Below, piece by piece: positions 24,333 through 35,669 of a DNA stretch of 64,000 nucleotides. Where the stretch lies: contig ONZQ02000010.1 of the NCBI GenBank assembly GCA_900312665.1, positions 992,001 to 1,056,000 of the forward strand, in the 5' to 3' direction. Position numbers and translations under genes: made by a program. Below the pieces are notes generated by a model. The model was not told the DNA's origin. It searched no databases and saw only the letters and a list, made by a program, of their open reading frames with translations. Source of the stretch: Cephalotrichum gorgonifer. Lineage: Eukaryota; Ascomycota; Sordariomycetes; Microascales; Microascaceae. Each line of letters opens with the position of its first letter. Positions within the stretch are counted from its first letter, which is position 1.

Positions 24333-24935
24333 TCAACCTAGCTTATCCGCATCGTCCTTGAGATCAAATACCGTTCTCTTCACCTCGTTGTTCACCCTCT
24401 GGTCCTTGATCATGCGGTTGTCGACGCGCGCATCCTCGCTCTCGAAGGACAGCGCGGCCTGAGGGGTCACGGCGTCGATGACGAAGTGGTTGTCGCAGTG
24501 CGGGCAGTACTCGTCGGACTCGTCGAACTCCTGCGCGTCCTTGCGGAAGGCCTTCTTGCACTTCTTGCAGGCGAAGGTGATCTCGAACTGCTGGCGGAGG
24601 GGGTGGGACTCGTTCTCGGAGTGGCACTCGGAGCAGTCGTACCACTTCTTACCTGCGGGTGACTTTTTAGTTATAGGTTCCGGGATGGTCTGAAGGTTGG
24701 GGATATGGGGAAAGGATATAAAGGGAAAATAGGGGGGAAGGGGGGGAGGTTAAGGATTGGAGGCAATGGGACATGGAGGGGACCCGTGGACGAGGTTTGG
24801 TGGGGCTTTGCCATACAACATGGTGACCGAATCGAGACTTGGGCGTTTAGAACGTGCTTGCTGGGGTAGACATTAGTTTCTTTGGTTCATGGCACTTGGG
24901 GAATGTTAAACTCGAGGGAGCAGTGCTTACCACAT
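24333..24935 (-). CDS. CHY-type zinc finger protein
   Basis: Three exons were reconstructed: 24935-24931 (five coding bases, ATGTG), 24860-24817 and 24652-24333, giving 122 aa. The protein starts MCKHVLNAQVSIRSPCC and continues KKWYDCSECH, CKKCKKAFRKD and DEYCPHCDNHF, which together are the cysteine/histidine set of the CHY zinc-finger family. It resembles the small fungal members; yeast Hot13, a CHY protein of the mitochondrial intermembrane space that helps oxidise Mia40, is a relative, but equivalence is not shown. The C-terminal 40 residues are charged. Donors GTAAGC and GTATGG and acceptors CAG/CAG join in phase. The start codon lies in a minimal exon, so a simple single-ORF scan misses the true N-terminus. 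No signal peptide. Confidence 0.87.
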
Positions 24936-25433
24936 GATGAATACGGCGAGCGAAAGACAGGCAGAGGAGGTGGCTTTTGTTGCTTGGTATTTAGTGGTTC
25001 AAGGGGTCGGAAGCCGATGACGCGGGGGACACTGGAATTTGCTGGTCACTACCGCCACACTTGGACCCTACGAAGCTGAGTAATAATGGGCGTGATGCTT
25101 ATCCAAGATCATGCGCCACTCAAACTCGAGTACCGAGTACTTCAACACCCTCATATTCCATTCTCCAGCGACAACTGCCGTTCACACTTTCCTTTCTCCA
25201 CAACCTCCCTCTCTCTACGCCTTTGGATTTCCTTCGTGATTGTTCCAACCTTCGATTCTTCCGAGGCCGTTTCTGTCCTCCCTGTCTACGTCGCCCAGCT
25301 CCCGCCCGGGTCGGGCCAGTCGCTGGCGCCCTGGTCCCTCGCTGTTGCCTAGCACGCCCTCTCCCTAGCTGCAGCGTGAACTCGCCACCTTCCGACCATC
25401 GCCAGCGGGGGAATATCCTCGACAGCCCAAACC
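24936..25433. promoter_or_regulatory. Shared divergent promoter region (CHY gene / XPB gene)
   Basis: The starts of the CHY zinc-finger gene (24935, -) and the TFIIH helicase gene (25434, +) diverge from this 498-bp interval, so both promoters must lie in it. The part near 25140-25420 is C/T-rich, as is usual for fungal leaders. I cannot place individual factor sites. Confidence 0.55.
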
Positions 25434-27938
25434 ATGCCGCCGAAGCGAAAGGCACCAGGCACCGTCTCAGGCACGGCCAAGGCCGGGAAGTCCTCCCAGC
25501 GCTCCACGCCCGGCGTCTCGACCCCGAAGAGCATCGCTAGCAGCGACGACTACTCCGACACGGACGATGACGCCGTACCCGTGGACGTCGAAGTGGAGAG
25601 GGGCGTAGAGAAGGCCGTAGACAAGTTCTCCACCAGCGTGATGGAGCGCCGTACGCAGATGGATCAGAGCAAGATGATAAAGAAGTCGAACCACGAGCTG
25701 CTCACGCACATCTTCGGCACCCGTGACTATTCGTATCTCAAGATGAAGCCGGACCATAAGAACAGACCGCTCTGGATAGACCCGGCGAAGGGCCGCATCA
25801 TCCTCGAGAGCTTCAACCCTCTCGCGGAGCAGGCGCAGGACTTCCTCATCACGATCGCGGAGCCCCTCTCGCGGCCCAGTTTCATTCACGAGTACGCCCT
25901 CACGACGCACAGTCTCTACGCCGCCGTGTCCGTCGGACTCTCGCCCGATGATATCATAAACACCCTAGACCGCTTCCTTAAGATCCCTCTACCGGACAGT
26001 ATTCGCCAGTTCATCCACGGCTGCACACAGAGCTACGGAAAGGTCAAGCTAGTGCTGAAGAACACGAAGTACTACGTCGAGAGCCCCGACCCGGACGTGC
26101 TTCAGAAGCTCCTGAAGGACGAGATAATAGGGCCTCTACGGGTGCAGGGATCCGAGGCAATTACAACCAGCGCGCCCAAGATGGCCGGACTTGTCATCCC
26201 GGGCACGAAGAATGCCGCGGGCGTGAGTCAGGCCGGGGTCGCGACGGACAAGAACCCCGAGGTTCCTGACGACAGCGTGCTCTACGCGAACCTGAACGAG
26301 GAGGACGAGGATGAAGAGGTGACGCACTCGTTCGAGATTCGTGACAGCGCCGTGGAAACTGTGCAGAAGCGATGTCTTGAGCTGGAATACCCAGTGCTCG
26401 AGGAGTACGACTTCAGGCGGGACGAGCTCAACCCCAACCTCGAGATCGACCTCAGGCCCGGTACCTCTATCCGCCCCTACCAGGAGAAGTCGCTCAGCAA
26501 GATGTTCGGAAACGGGCGAGCTAAGAGCGGCATCATCGTGCTTCCCTGCGGCGCCGGGAAGACGCTGGTGGGGATCACGGCGGCGGTGACCATCAAGAAG
26601 GGAATTATAGTGCTGTGCACGAGTTCCATGTCCGTCGTGCAGTGGCGGAACGAGTTCCTCAAGTGGTCGAACATCAGCCACGACGACATCGTCGCCTTCA
26701 CGTCGGACTCGAAGAACGGCATGTTCACGGGCAATACGGGCATCATCGTCACGACGTACTCCATGGTCACGCAGACGCGAGAGAGGTCCCACGAGGCCAA
26801 GAAAATGATGGACTTCCTCACGGGCCGAGAGTGGGGGCTGATGCTCCTCGACGAGGTGCACGTTGTGCCGGCGAACATCTTCCGAAAGGTCACGTCGTCG
26901 ATCAAGTCGCACTCGAAGCTCGGGCTCACGGCAACGCTCCTCCGCGAGGACGACAAGATCTCGGATCTCAACTTCCTCATCGGACCCAAGCTCTTCGAGG
27001 CGAACTGGATGGAGCTGTCGGAGCAGGGCCACATTGCCAGGGTGCAGTGCGCCGAGGTGTGGTGCTCGATGCCGACGGAATTCTTCGACCAGTACCTCCG
27101 GGCGAAGCACCGCGACAAGCCGCTGCTCTACATCATGAACCCGAACAAGTTCCAGGCGTGCCAGTACCTCATCCAGTACCACGAGCAGCGGGGGGACAAG
27201 ATCATCGTCTTCTCGGATAACGTGTACGCGCTCAAGGCCTACGCGCTGAAACTGAAGAAGGCGTTCATCTACGGCAACACGGGGCAGGCGGAGCGGCTGC
27301 AGGTGCTGGAGAACTTCCAGCACAACCCGGAGGTCAACACGCTCTTCCTCTCCAAGATCGGCGACACGTCGCTGGACCTGCCGGAGGCCACGTGTCTCAT
27401 CCAGATCTCGTCGCACTACGGATCTCGCCGACAGGAGGCGCAGCGGCTGGGGCGGATCCTGCGGGCGAAGCGGAGGAACGACGAGGGCTTCAACGCCTTC
27501 TTCTACTCGCTCGTGTCCAAGGACACGGACGAGATGCACTACTCGCACAAGAGGCAGGCGTTCCTGGTGGACCAGGGGTACGCGTTCAAGGTGATCACGC
27601 AGCTGGCGAACATCGAGCGGACGCCGGACCTGGCGTTCGCGACGGCGGCGGACAGGCGCGAGCTACTGCAGCGGATCATGATCGACAACGAGAAGGAGAA
27701 GGAGATGGAGGAGGTGGACGACATGTGGCACGGGCGCGGGGCGGGAGGGAAGAAGAAGGGGGTCAGGAGGATGGCGGGGTCGCTGCTGGAGCTGAGCGGC
27801 GGGCAGGACATGGCGTACGTGGAGCAGAACAAGGCGGCGAACAAGGGGTTGAAGAAGAAGAAGAAGCCGCAGAGCGCGTTCTTTAAGAAGGTGGAGAGGG
27901 AGAAGGAGAGGGCGAGGGCGGCGGCTGAGGGGCAGTGA
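25434..27938 (+). CDS. SSL2: TFIIH DNA translocase/helicase XPB (Ssl2/Rad25)
   Basis: Intron-less gene of 834 residues, close to the 843 of yeast Ssl2. XPB is a 3'-5' ATP-dependent DNA translocase of TFIIH that opens promoters for RNA polymerase II and unwinds damage in nucleotide excision repair. The N-terminal region carries the family damage-recognition segment, with a Lys/Ser-rich, acidic lead. The helicase core has Walker A PCGAGKT (371-377), DEVH box (473-476), the TATLLRED motif with the XPB-specific RED element, and motif VI in SRRQEAQRLGRILR. The C-terminus is Lys-rich and probably nuclear-targeting. The gene diverges from the CHY gene. All catalytic motifs are intact, and expression should be constitutive. 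Alternative identity is very unlikely. Confidence 0.97.
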   Translation: MPPKRKAPGTVSGTAKAGKSSQRSTPGVSTPKSIASSDDYSDTDDDAVPVDVEVERGVEKAVDKFSTSVMERRTQMDQSKMIKKSNHELLTHIFGTRDYSYLKMKPDHKNRPLWIDPAKGRIILESFNPLAEQAQDFLITIAEPLSRPSFIHEYALTTHSLYAAVSVGLSPDDIINTLDRFLKIPLPDSIRQFIHGCTQSYGKVKLVLKNTKYYVESPDPDVLQKLLKDEIIGPLRVQGSEAITTSAPKMAGLVIPGTKNAAGVSQAGVATDKNPEVPDDSVLYANLNEEDEDEEVTHSFEIRDSAVETVQKRCLELEYPVLEEYDFRRDELNPNLEIDLRPGTSIRPYQEKSLSKMFGNGRAKSGIIVLPCGAGKTLVGITAAVTIKKGIIVLCTSSMSVVQWRNEFLKWSNISHDDIVAFTSDSKNGMFTGNTGIIVTTYSMVTQTRERSHEAKKMMDFLTGREWGLMLLDEVHVVPANIFRKVTSSIKSHSKLGLTATLLREDDKISDLNFLIGPKLFEANWMELSEQGHIARVQCAEVWCSMPTEFFDQYLRAKHRDKPLLYIMNPNKFQACQYLIQYHEQRGDKIIVFSDNVYALKAYALKLKKAFIYGNTGQAERLQVLENFQHNPEVNTLFLSKIGDTSLDLPEATCLIQISSHYGSRRQEAQRLGRILRAKRRNDEGFNAFFYSLVSKDTDEMHYSHKRQAFLVDQGYAFKVITQLANIERTPDLAFATAADRRELLQRIMIDNEKEKEMEEVDDMWHGRGAGGKKKGVRRMAGSLLELSGGQDMAYVEQNKAANKGLKKKKKPQSAFFKKVEREKERARAAAEGQ

Positions 27939-29728
27939 GTTCGAGGGGGAAAGAACAGGGGGTTGGCACAAGGTTGCGTTGCGGGAGGTACGATAGAGAG
28001 GAGGAACACCGGGAGTTTCTATGGTCTGATGATATTCTTTTGCGATTTTGGAGTTTGGGGTATGTATATTGGGCGAGGGAATAGGCATCAAATTGGACCA
28101 AGGGGGGGTAGAATATCAAATCGGAAAGGGGAAAATACAAGTAAAAGATGAAATTGGACAAAAGGAGATGCGGCCGGGGATGGATCGGGATGTGGTGAGG
28201 TGATGGTGATGACATCGGGACCCGGATGGTGTGGGGCACTTGCCAGCTCACATACCCTCCCTCAAGTATGATAGCCTGCATGGACACGGGAACCTTTTAC
28301 GCAGAGCTCCGGAATATGTGCAGAGAGACGGGGCCTTACTCTCTTGTCATGTATAGTGAATAATAAAATGAACAAAAGAAAAGTTGTGACAAGCTACTCC
28401 GTACATGTAGCATGGAAATATGCCGGACGTGACATGGGGGTATATCTCACCCAAGCCATTATTCTTTCCCTATATCGCGCGCGGTGTCTTCTTCAGCTGC
28501 TCCCCCTTCGCCCCAGACTCTTCTTTTTTCTTTACTACTTTGCTTTTCCCCGCGTTTTCCTTATCGGTAGGGCTTATGTCTTCTGGGAAGGGAAAGCGGG
28601 CTATACAAAATAGATGAGCACGTTTTTCACCATGTAAATGGTGATATCAAGGACATGTAACCCCCCGGGACACAAGCACAAGCACAATCCACGAATACTC
28701 GGACCCATATAAGACAGAACGCGAAGAAACATGCTTGGGTGGCGACGTCAAACTCAGCAGGGATTGCGGAAGCCTCCGCCCGCGGGACTAGGGGCCGGGA
28801 TCAAACATCCCGGCCGCCTGGCGTTACTTTCTAATTATTACCACCCTCACCCTGGCAGGGCACGGGAAAGCAAAAACGCCCCCTGCTATCATCCTTGCGT
28901 TTCCATGCCTCGTAATACACGTTGCACTTTCCTTCCACCCCGGCGCGCGCGGACCGGGCGGAGACGCCGCCTCTCCTGACTGGAACATTGACGGACATGT
29001 GCTCGGATGGACGGATTTCATTTGGCGATAAGGAAAGGCGTGCGCGCGCGCGGACTTGATCTCCGGCGTGGGACTTACACGGGAAGGGAAGGGAAGCTTA
29101 CACCGCCCCCTCTCATTTTTTTTTGTTCGGGTGAGAGGTGAGAGATTTGTGTCCCCTGCTTGAAGGAGAAAAAAATATTGTCATATTTCATATGTAAGGT
29201 CGTTGCGACTTCGGACAGCAGCGGACGGTTCATCCATACCACCCCCCTTGAGCATCCATTATTGGACATCATACACAGTTCGGGACGGCAAGTGTTATCG
29301 AGAGGGTGTTTCGCGGACGACAGGCGTTGTACAACAGCGAGCGATCTTCACACCCCCCGAACTGAGCGCCGGGGATGGCGGAGAGAAGGAACCAATGGGA
29401 GGGACGGGAGAGCATGCGATGTTACACCTTCTCGTGGTTTATCCATCTCCTCTCCGCCCCCCGAAGCCCATGCTCAATTCCAACATGGAGGTGGACTGCA
29501 TATTATCAACCCGCGAGAGTGGACATAGAAACAAACACAAGACAGCTCCACCCTCGTATGCGGAAGTTGTCTTAGCGCCGTAACCAAAATTGGGAGATCC
29601 CACGTCTAAAATGGACAAGATCGGGAGACATGCATGCAGGTATGTCGGAAGGGAGGTAGGTGAGTAGCAAAACCAAGATGTTGTCTTTCCTTGCAAAAAG
29701 AAGCAATCATAAAAAATGAACTTGTAAA
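27939..29728. other. Intergenic, no protein gene recognised
   Basis: The 1.8 kb follow the XPB stop and precede the tRNA. There is an AATAAA at 28362-28367, possibly a distal 3'-end signal. The remaining frames are short and show no family motif. Confidence 0.5.
29711..29716 (-). terminator. RNA polymerase III terminator (T6)
   Basis: On the minus strand a run of six T lies 12 nt beyond the tRNA 3' end, as expected for Pol III termination. Confidence 0.75.
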
Positions 29729-29843
29729 GGTCCAACCCAGATTCGAACTGAGGCTTCGGGTAGGTTCAGATATCCACGCTAGGTATTTTACTAACGGGAG
29801 AGAGATCAGAAACCCACGTCCTAACCAACTAGACTATTGGACC
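29729..29843 (-). tRNA. tRNA-Gln (anticodon CUG), with 43-nt intron
   Basis: The mature 72-nt cloverleaf folds well. The acceptor stem GGTCCAA pairs with TTGGACC. The D arm is GTCT/GGAC with loop AGTTGGTTA, containing the conserved GG. The anticodon stem is TGGGT/ACCCG with loop TTCTGAT, so the anticodon is CTG and decodes CAG. The variable loop is 4 nt, and the T arm CTCAG/CTGGG carries loop TTCGAAT. The 5' half is 29843-29806, the intron 29805-29763 begins right after position 37 (the canonical site), and the 3' half is 29762-29729. The A box (TAGTCTAGTTGG) and B box (GTTCGAATC) serve as internal promoters, with a T6 terminator downstream. Standing alone between XPB and Trk genes is normal for dispersed fungal tRNAs. 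Confidence 0.92.
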
Positions 29844-31729
29844 GTGTCGTAGCGTGTTTCTCGCTCGGATAGGACTGCTCAACAAGCAGAGTTTGGCGAA
29901 GACTGGGTCGTCGATAGTAATCCTTTCCAAGTGTAGGCGTTCAATCCGCTCTAAGTGTCGGCGTTCCGGTATTACATTCTCATATGGGTATTAATTCGCG
30001 TGGAACACCTCTGCGAATTAGGAGCTAGGTAGATATCGAATCTTTTTAGTCACGCCAGAGCGTTGTGCCGCGGCGCCTCATACAAGCAGAGGCGACCTCA
30101 GGTGCCGGCTGCTGTGCCGCCAATGTTCAAGTACCAATCGAGCATCCATGATCAGATATCAGCGCTCCGATCATCGGGTGGTCAGTGCGTAGCTTTCTGG
30201 AATGCACTATCTTTAATATTCTGCAGGCAGCTCTGGCGATCATCAGTCACCCCATGCACTGCCTCCGCCATATTTCCCACTTCGTTCGAGTAACTGGCGT
30301 ATTAATACTGTCATACCGAAGTGCAGGTACTCGTACCTTGGGTGGGTGGAAGAGATGCAAAGGATGCAGGAGCAAGAAAGTACCGCCCATCTGACGATAT
30401 AATACAAGTAAGACAGAACAATGCATGAATGAATGCCTCCTCCTCGTACTCGTCCAAGTAGTCATATGTATTCATCGCACACACACGCAGCCAAGCAAAG
30501 CCAAGCCAAGCCAAGAGCCGACCCCATCTCGCGGCACCCCTGTCTCTAAACCCAGCGATCTGGGTTTTCCGCCTTCCCGGCTCTCCGCACGTTTGCGTAA
30601 AATAGGTTAAATGAAGTTTCCCTCTAATTGACCCACTGAGTACTCGTATTTGGCCTAATCTAAAATGCACCATACTAATACTGTACTTTAACAAATACTC
30701 GTACGAGCACAGGTACAAGGATTATAATCGTTGTCGCTTCCTGGCAGTCGTACTTGCCATCGTAGTGAGCGACCCTTGCTAGCTTAATCTCCTTGGTCCA
30801 CCGCATTTTCCCACCATATTAGTTTCCAATCTCTCTCCACCCAGTGGACAAAAATCATGCTGCCATGTCCGTTGATTCTTGACTACCCACTTGTACCGAG
30901 GCGCTAAGCCACCACCACACACTCCTCCTGACCAAGAAAGTCGCCCCCGGCCAGTTTTCTCTCCTCCCCCCCCCCTTCTCTTTCTCTTGGCATTGCCCGC
31001 GTCATCGACTCTGCCCAGTCGGGTCCTTGGCAGTGGGCTAATTCCATCAAGTTGCCTACCTATCCACCCCCATCTCCATCCTCATCAGATCTCAAGTTTC
31101 CAGATCTCTAAATTCCCTTCCCCCTTTCGCACCCTCGCCGGCTCAGAGACACCAGACCAGAGTCCTGTTTAGCGTTTTTTTTTTTTTATCGAAAAAGCGA
31201 ATACGCGTGCGATGGGATTCAATTGACCTGACACCTTCTCCCTTTCGGCTCGCCACACTCGAGGTCGGAGGCTCCGCCTCAACTCAGCCCTTTTTCCCGC
31301 GAAGCTTCTCATCATGAATAGTGCTCCGTTATCACTGGACTCTATCTTGATGCAGCTTAGCTAACACCGGGCTTGCATCCGATGCGCCTCGTGGCCCTGT
31401 CGATCTCTTGGCTGTTCACCATCTTCCGCTCCCTAGACATTACGCCGCACACGGCCTGGGTCTTGTCTAACTACTACCAGGACTCGACTCCCTCTCCTTC
31501 AAATATACTTCCTCTTAGTCGCCCTCCACCTCCTTCCCGACTACCCGTCACATCTCCGCTTCTCCTCCCAGCTCTTAGCACCTTTCCAGTTCGAGGATAA
31601 CGGAGAGGAGTCCTGCAACAACAACAACCCATTGTTGGGCTTACCACAGAACTTCTCGTGGCTGAATCTTACCCGGGCCGCGACTCGAACCTCGGACTTA
31701 CATACGACTTCTCGGACACCGCCGTCACC
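29844..31729. other. Intergenic and leader of the Trk gene
   Basis: No coding region recognised. A 10-bp palindrome CTCGTACGAG lies at 30698-30707. The C/T-rich part from about 30900 resembles a long 5' leader, and CTAACTACTACCAG near 31468-31481 looks like an intron branch point and acceptor, so a 5'-UTR intron or small upstream coding exon of the Trk gene is possible. Confidence 0.5.
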
Positions 31730-34420
31730 ATGTTCCGAACTGCAGGGAACTGGCTATGGTCCCAAGTCTTGGCCATCAAGCCGTCCTTCATAAGCAAAAA
31801 CCCACACTTCAACTTTATCACGGCCCACTACTTCTGGATCTTGAGCATGAGCATTATCGCCTCCGTCCTGATCTACGGTGGCGGTAAGGGTGAGCTGCCG
31901 TACATTGACTCACTCTTCTTCGCGTCCGGCGCCAACACCCAGGCCGGCCTGAACACCGTCGATGTGAACACGCTGAACACTTTCCAGCAGGTCGTCATCT
32001 ACGTGTTCCCTATGCTCTCCTCCCCCATCACCATGCATGGATCCGTCGTCTTTCTGCGCCTATACTGGTTTGAGAAGCGCTTCCAGAATCTCGTCAAGGA
32101 GGCCCGCCACCGCCGCGCTAGCATATCGAAGTCGAGATCGCGATCTCACGGTGACCCATCTCAGGCTGAGAAGGGCGTCGGCGGCCGTGTCATCACCGTC
32201 CTCCGAGAGACCGGGAGCCACATCACGAACGACGGCATGATCATCCCGCAGAAGCCACCTGGGGACCTTCGCGGCGCCCTGTCTGACACCTCGACCGAGA
32301 CGACTAATGAGGGCGACAAGGGGAGCAGCGGCAGCGGCAGCGGCAGCGACCGGAGGAACACGTATTTTAATAGGAATGGCGCCGCCGATGTAGCCTCACC
32401 ACCCCACCCCAACAGTATCTCCTTTGCCCCGACGGTCTTAAGGAGTGACGGCGCCGGGGCCGAGCGTACGAAGTTTCCTCAGCCAAGCGACGACGACGAC
32501 CTATCGCCGCTTGAACAATACCAGAGCGGCGATACCGAGGTGCTCCGCATCCCGAACCCGAGGGATGTCGAGCGCGGTATGGGGCCAAAGCGGCTGGAGG
32601 AGGGCGACGACGCCGCGGACGCCGATGACATCGATCCCCAGACACAAAAGCAACCCGCGGCCGCATCCCCAAGGCGCGGAAAACCGTCAATTGTCATCCA
32701 GGAGCCTGACCGGAAGCGGGGACCAGTGCCGGAACTCGAGGACGCAATAGAAAGGGAGTCCGACGGGGAGCATGGCGTGCTGGACGGCATGAAAGACCGG
32801 GCTAGGGCGATGGGCCACACCCTCAGCCCCCTCAAGTTCCGAAAGCCGCGACTCCTCCAGTCCCAAGACAAGACCCATCATCACACTGACTCCCAACCCT
32901 CCGGCGCGGCGGCTAGGACCCATACGGGATCCAAGACTATCGAGAGAGTCCGGTCGGCGTTGGGGCGCGACAAGATCATGGACATGCCGTACCTTAGCTG
33001 GACCCCTACCCTGGGTCGCAACTCGCAGTTCCACAACCTGACGCTCGAGCAGAGAGAGGAGCTAGGCGGAATCGAGTACCGGTCCCTCCGCACCCTCGCG
33101 CTGGTGCTTGTGTGCTACTTTTGGGGCTTCCAGATATTCGGCATTGCATGCATGCTGCCGTACATTCTAACGAAGAATAAGTACGGCGCCGTGGTAGACG
33201 ACGCGGGTCTGGGGAGGGCGTGGTGGGCGGTCTTCACGTCCAACTCCTTGTTCATGGACCTCGGCCTGACCCTCACGCCCGACAGCATGATCTCGTTCCA
33301 GACATCGACCTTCGTAATGATGATCGGGGCGCTCCTGATCATTGTCGGCAACACAGGGTTCCCGGTGATGATGCGATTCATCATCTGGATCCTCTCTCGC
33401 ATCGTGCCCCGCGGGACGGGCCTCTGGGAGGAGCTGAGGTTCCTGCTCGACCACCCGCGCCGCTGCTTCACGCTCCTGTTTCCCTCGAGCGCGACATGGT
33501 GGCTCTTCCTCGTCCTGATGATCTTGAACGTGGTCGACGTGGTGTGCCTGCTAGTGCTCGACCGTAACAACCCGGTCGTGACCCACCTGCCGACCAACGT
33601 CCGTATCACCGACGCCATCTTCCAGGCCTCGTCCACGCGGACGGCGGGCTTCTCCTGCTTCCCCATAAACCTCATCCACCCGGCGGTGCAGACGCTGACG
33701 ATGATCATGATGTACATCTCGGTCTACCCCATCGCCATCTCCATCCGCGGCACCAACGTCTATGAGGAGAAGTCACTGGGCGTCTACCAGGAGCCTGCGG
33801 ACACGGACTGGAAGTCCCGCGATACGGTAAGTTACATCGGCACCCATCTGCGGCGCCAGCTCTCGTTCGACCTGTGGTTCGTCTTCCTCGGCCTCTTCAT
33901 CCTCGCCATCACCGAGGCCAGCAAGCTCGAGGAGAAGAAGTTCAACATGTTCGACGTCCTCTTCGAGGTGGTGAGCGCCTACGGCACCGTCGGGCTGTCG
34001 ATGGGCTACGGAACTACCAACACGTCGCTCGTGGCGCAATTCACCACGGGCGGTAAGCTCATCATCATCGCGATGATGATCCGCGGGCGCCACCGCGGGC
34101 TGCCATACGGCCTCGACCGCGCCATCCTCCTCCCCAGAGACTCGAGGTTCTCGAGTGAGGTCCAGACGCCGCCCGTTATGGCGCGTACGAACACTGCGGC
34201 GTCGGGCGCGTCGCTCGGGGTCACGAGGACGGCGACGAGGAGGGGGTCGACCAACATCGAGAGGCCGACGACGAACATTATCGCGCAGATGCTGCACCCG
34301 GGCCCGACGCTGCCGCCGAAGCTGCACCGGACGAAGACGATCCAGGTGGGGGCCTTGGACGAGGATCCGGATCAGATCACCCCCGTCACGCGGGCGAGGA
34401 CGTACTCGTATACCGGCTAG
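31730..34420 (+). CDS. TRK1: High-affinity K+ transporter, Trk family
   Basis: Single long reading frame; the first ATG at 31730 gives 896 aa (the frame opens further upstream, so an extra 5' exon cannot be excluded). Fungal Trk proteins mediate plasma-membrane K+ uptake as four M1-P-M2 units. All four pore regions are visible: SGANTQAGLNT (66-76), SLFMDLGLT, SSTRTAGFS and SAYGTVGLS, each with the filter glycine. Between units one and two lies a cytosolic loop of about 320 residues, Ser/Asp/Arg-rich, as in N. crassa and yeast Trk1. The C-terminal tail is hydrophilic, Arg/Thr-rich and phosphorylatable. The GTAAGT inside the frame near 33825 is not used, because the sequence there reads into the conserved HLRRQLSFD block. 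Length and layout match the family. Confidence 0.95.
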   Translation: MFRTAGNWLWSQVLAIKPSFISKNPHFNFITAHYFWILSMSIIASVLIYGGGKGELPYIDSLFFASGANTQAGLNTVDVNTLNTFQQVVIYVFPMLSSPITMHGSVVFLRLYWFEKRFQNLVKEARHRRASISKSRSRSHGDPSQAEKGVGGRVITVLRETGSHITNDGMIIPQKPPGDLRGALSDTSTETTNEGDKGSSGSGSGSDRRNTYFNRNGAADVASPPHPNSISFAPTVLRSDGAGAERTKFPQPSDDDDLSPLEQYQSGDTEVLRIPNPRDVERGMGPKRLEEGDDAADADDIDPQTQKQPAAASPRRGKPSIVIQEPDRKRGPVPELEDAIERESDGEHGVLDGMKDRARAMGHTLSPLKFRKPRLLQSQDKTHHHTDSQPSGAAARTHTGSKTIERVRSALGRDKIMDMPYLSWTPTLGRNSQFHNLTLEQREELGGIEYRSLRTLALVLVCYFWGFQIFGIACMLPYILTKNKYGAVVDDAGLGRAWWAVFTSNSLFMDLGLTLTPDSMISFQTSTFVMMIGALLIIVGNTGFPVMMRFIIWILSRIVPRGTGLWEELRFLLDHPRRCFTLLFPSSATWWLFLVLMILNVVDVVCLLVLDRNNPVVTHLPTNVRITDAIFQASSTRTAGFSCFPINLIHPAVQTLTMIMMYISVYPIAISIRGTNVYEEKSLGVYQEPADTDWKSRDTVSYIGTHLRRQLSFDLWFVFLGLFILAITEASKLEEKKFNMFDVLFEVVSAYGTVGLSMGYGTTNTSLVAQFTTGGKLIIIAMMIRGRHRGLPYGLDRAILLPRDSRFSSEVQTPPVMARTNTAASGASLGVTRTATRRGSTNIERPTTNIIAQMLHPGPTLPPKLHRTKTIQVGALDEDPDQITPVTRARTYSYTG

Positions 34421-35669
34421 GAGTTACTTTTTTTCTCTTTCTGTCTCTTTTCTGGGCGGAGGAGACATGCTGGTTGTTTTGGGATTGAGCGGGTTTCACG
34501 AGAGATAGACAGGACTCGGATAGGTCGTTTGTGCAGCGTTTGGAGGGTTTTTTTTTTCAAGCGCCCTTGGCGGTTCTTGCTATATATCCTTAAATTCCTT
34601 TCTTTTTGAGGAATCCATGTCTAGATTTTCATAAGCATATAGCGGGAGGAGTTGACTTGGCTTGGGAGTTCTTGGGTCTACTAAAGTAGACGCTTCTGTT
34701 CTTTTTGGGCATGGTACATGTAGAGCATGCCTGCTGGGGGTTGGTTGGACGACTATGTAGGTGCTGCTGCGAGTACGTCGTCCTCGAAGATTTATGAACT
34801 TCATACTTACTTGTATGCTACTTGTCCATTGGGTGTAGACTTCCTTTCCAGGGCAACAGGTTGGCGGGTTGGTTGGTGAGGGGGCCATAAAGGCCTAGAA
34901 GTAGAGAAGAAGAGAAGAAGAGGAGTCTTGTCTGGGTTTGATTTTGATCGTACAGGTGCGGTACGAGTAGTAGCACTATTATCGTCAGTTTGACGAGTAA
35001 TACATGGGTTCCAGCCCAGAGAGGTGGACGCCGTGGAACCTTCCGCTCCTCCCCTGCCAAGCCCCAGCCAAGCTCTGAAATGCTCTGCAGACACCTGCAT
35101 GCGCACCTCCACGTTTTGGGGTTCGGCTGCTCGCGTGTGTACATGCTTGCCGGTCCCTTTTTTTCTGAGCCATGCAAAGTGTCCTTAAACTTTGTCACTC
35201 TCGGCTTGAACTAGGAACCAAACCCGTATTTTTTTTTACAGATATCCCCATACGGGTCTTTACTCCATTATAGAGAAGAGGCGCAGTTTTCTTTTTGATT
35301 TCTTCTCTTTCATTCACTCCTGTCTTTTTGCTGGGGTTCCTGCTCTCCACTCACAATTCGAGACAAGGGGGTCGCTTGGATTGGTGGACCAATTCCATTC
35401 GCTCCCTAACCACATTTAGTTCGGCTTGGGATTCCAGGGCCCCATTATCGCATATCTCCCCATGTTTGACACCTGTTCTTAGCGCGGACAGGCTAAACTC
35501 ACACACACCACACACACGTATAAGCTCAAGCTTCGGCTTCCCGAACAACCTCAACCTCAACCTCAACCCTCAATTCCACCCACCCACCACCTCGGCTCTC
35601 CCCCCGTCTATCCCGACATATTTTCAGCCCGAGCCACCACCCCGGGTCGAACTTTGTTCAGGCCGTACG
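34421..35669. other. Intergenic, no gene recognised
   Basis: Trk 3' UTR followed by about 1 kb of promoter and leader for the lectin gene, with the usual C/A-rich leader close to 35670. Open frames are short and unconvincing. Confidence 0.5.

Noticed and set aside
33825..33840. GTAAGT inside the Trk gene, resembling a splice donor
   Set aside because: The frame reads through it into the conserved HLRRQLSFD block of the family, so it is coding.
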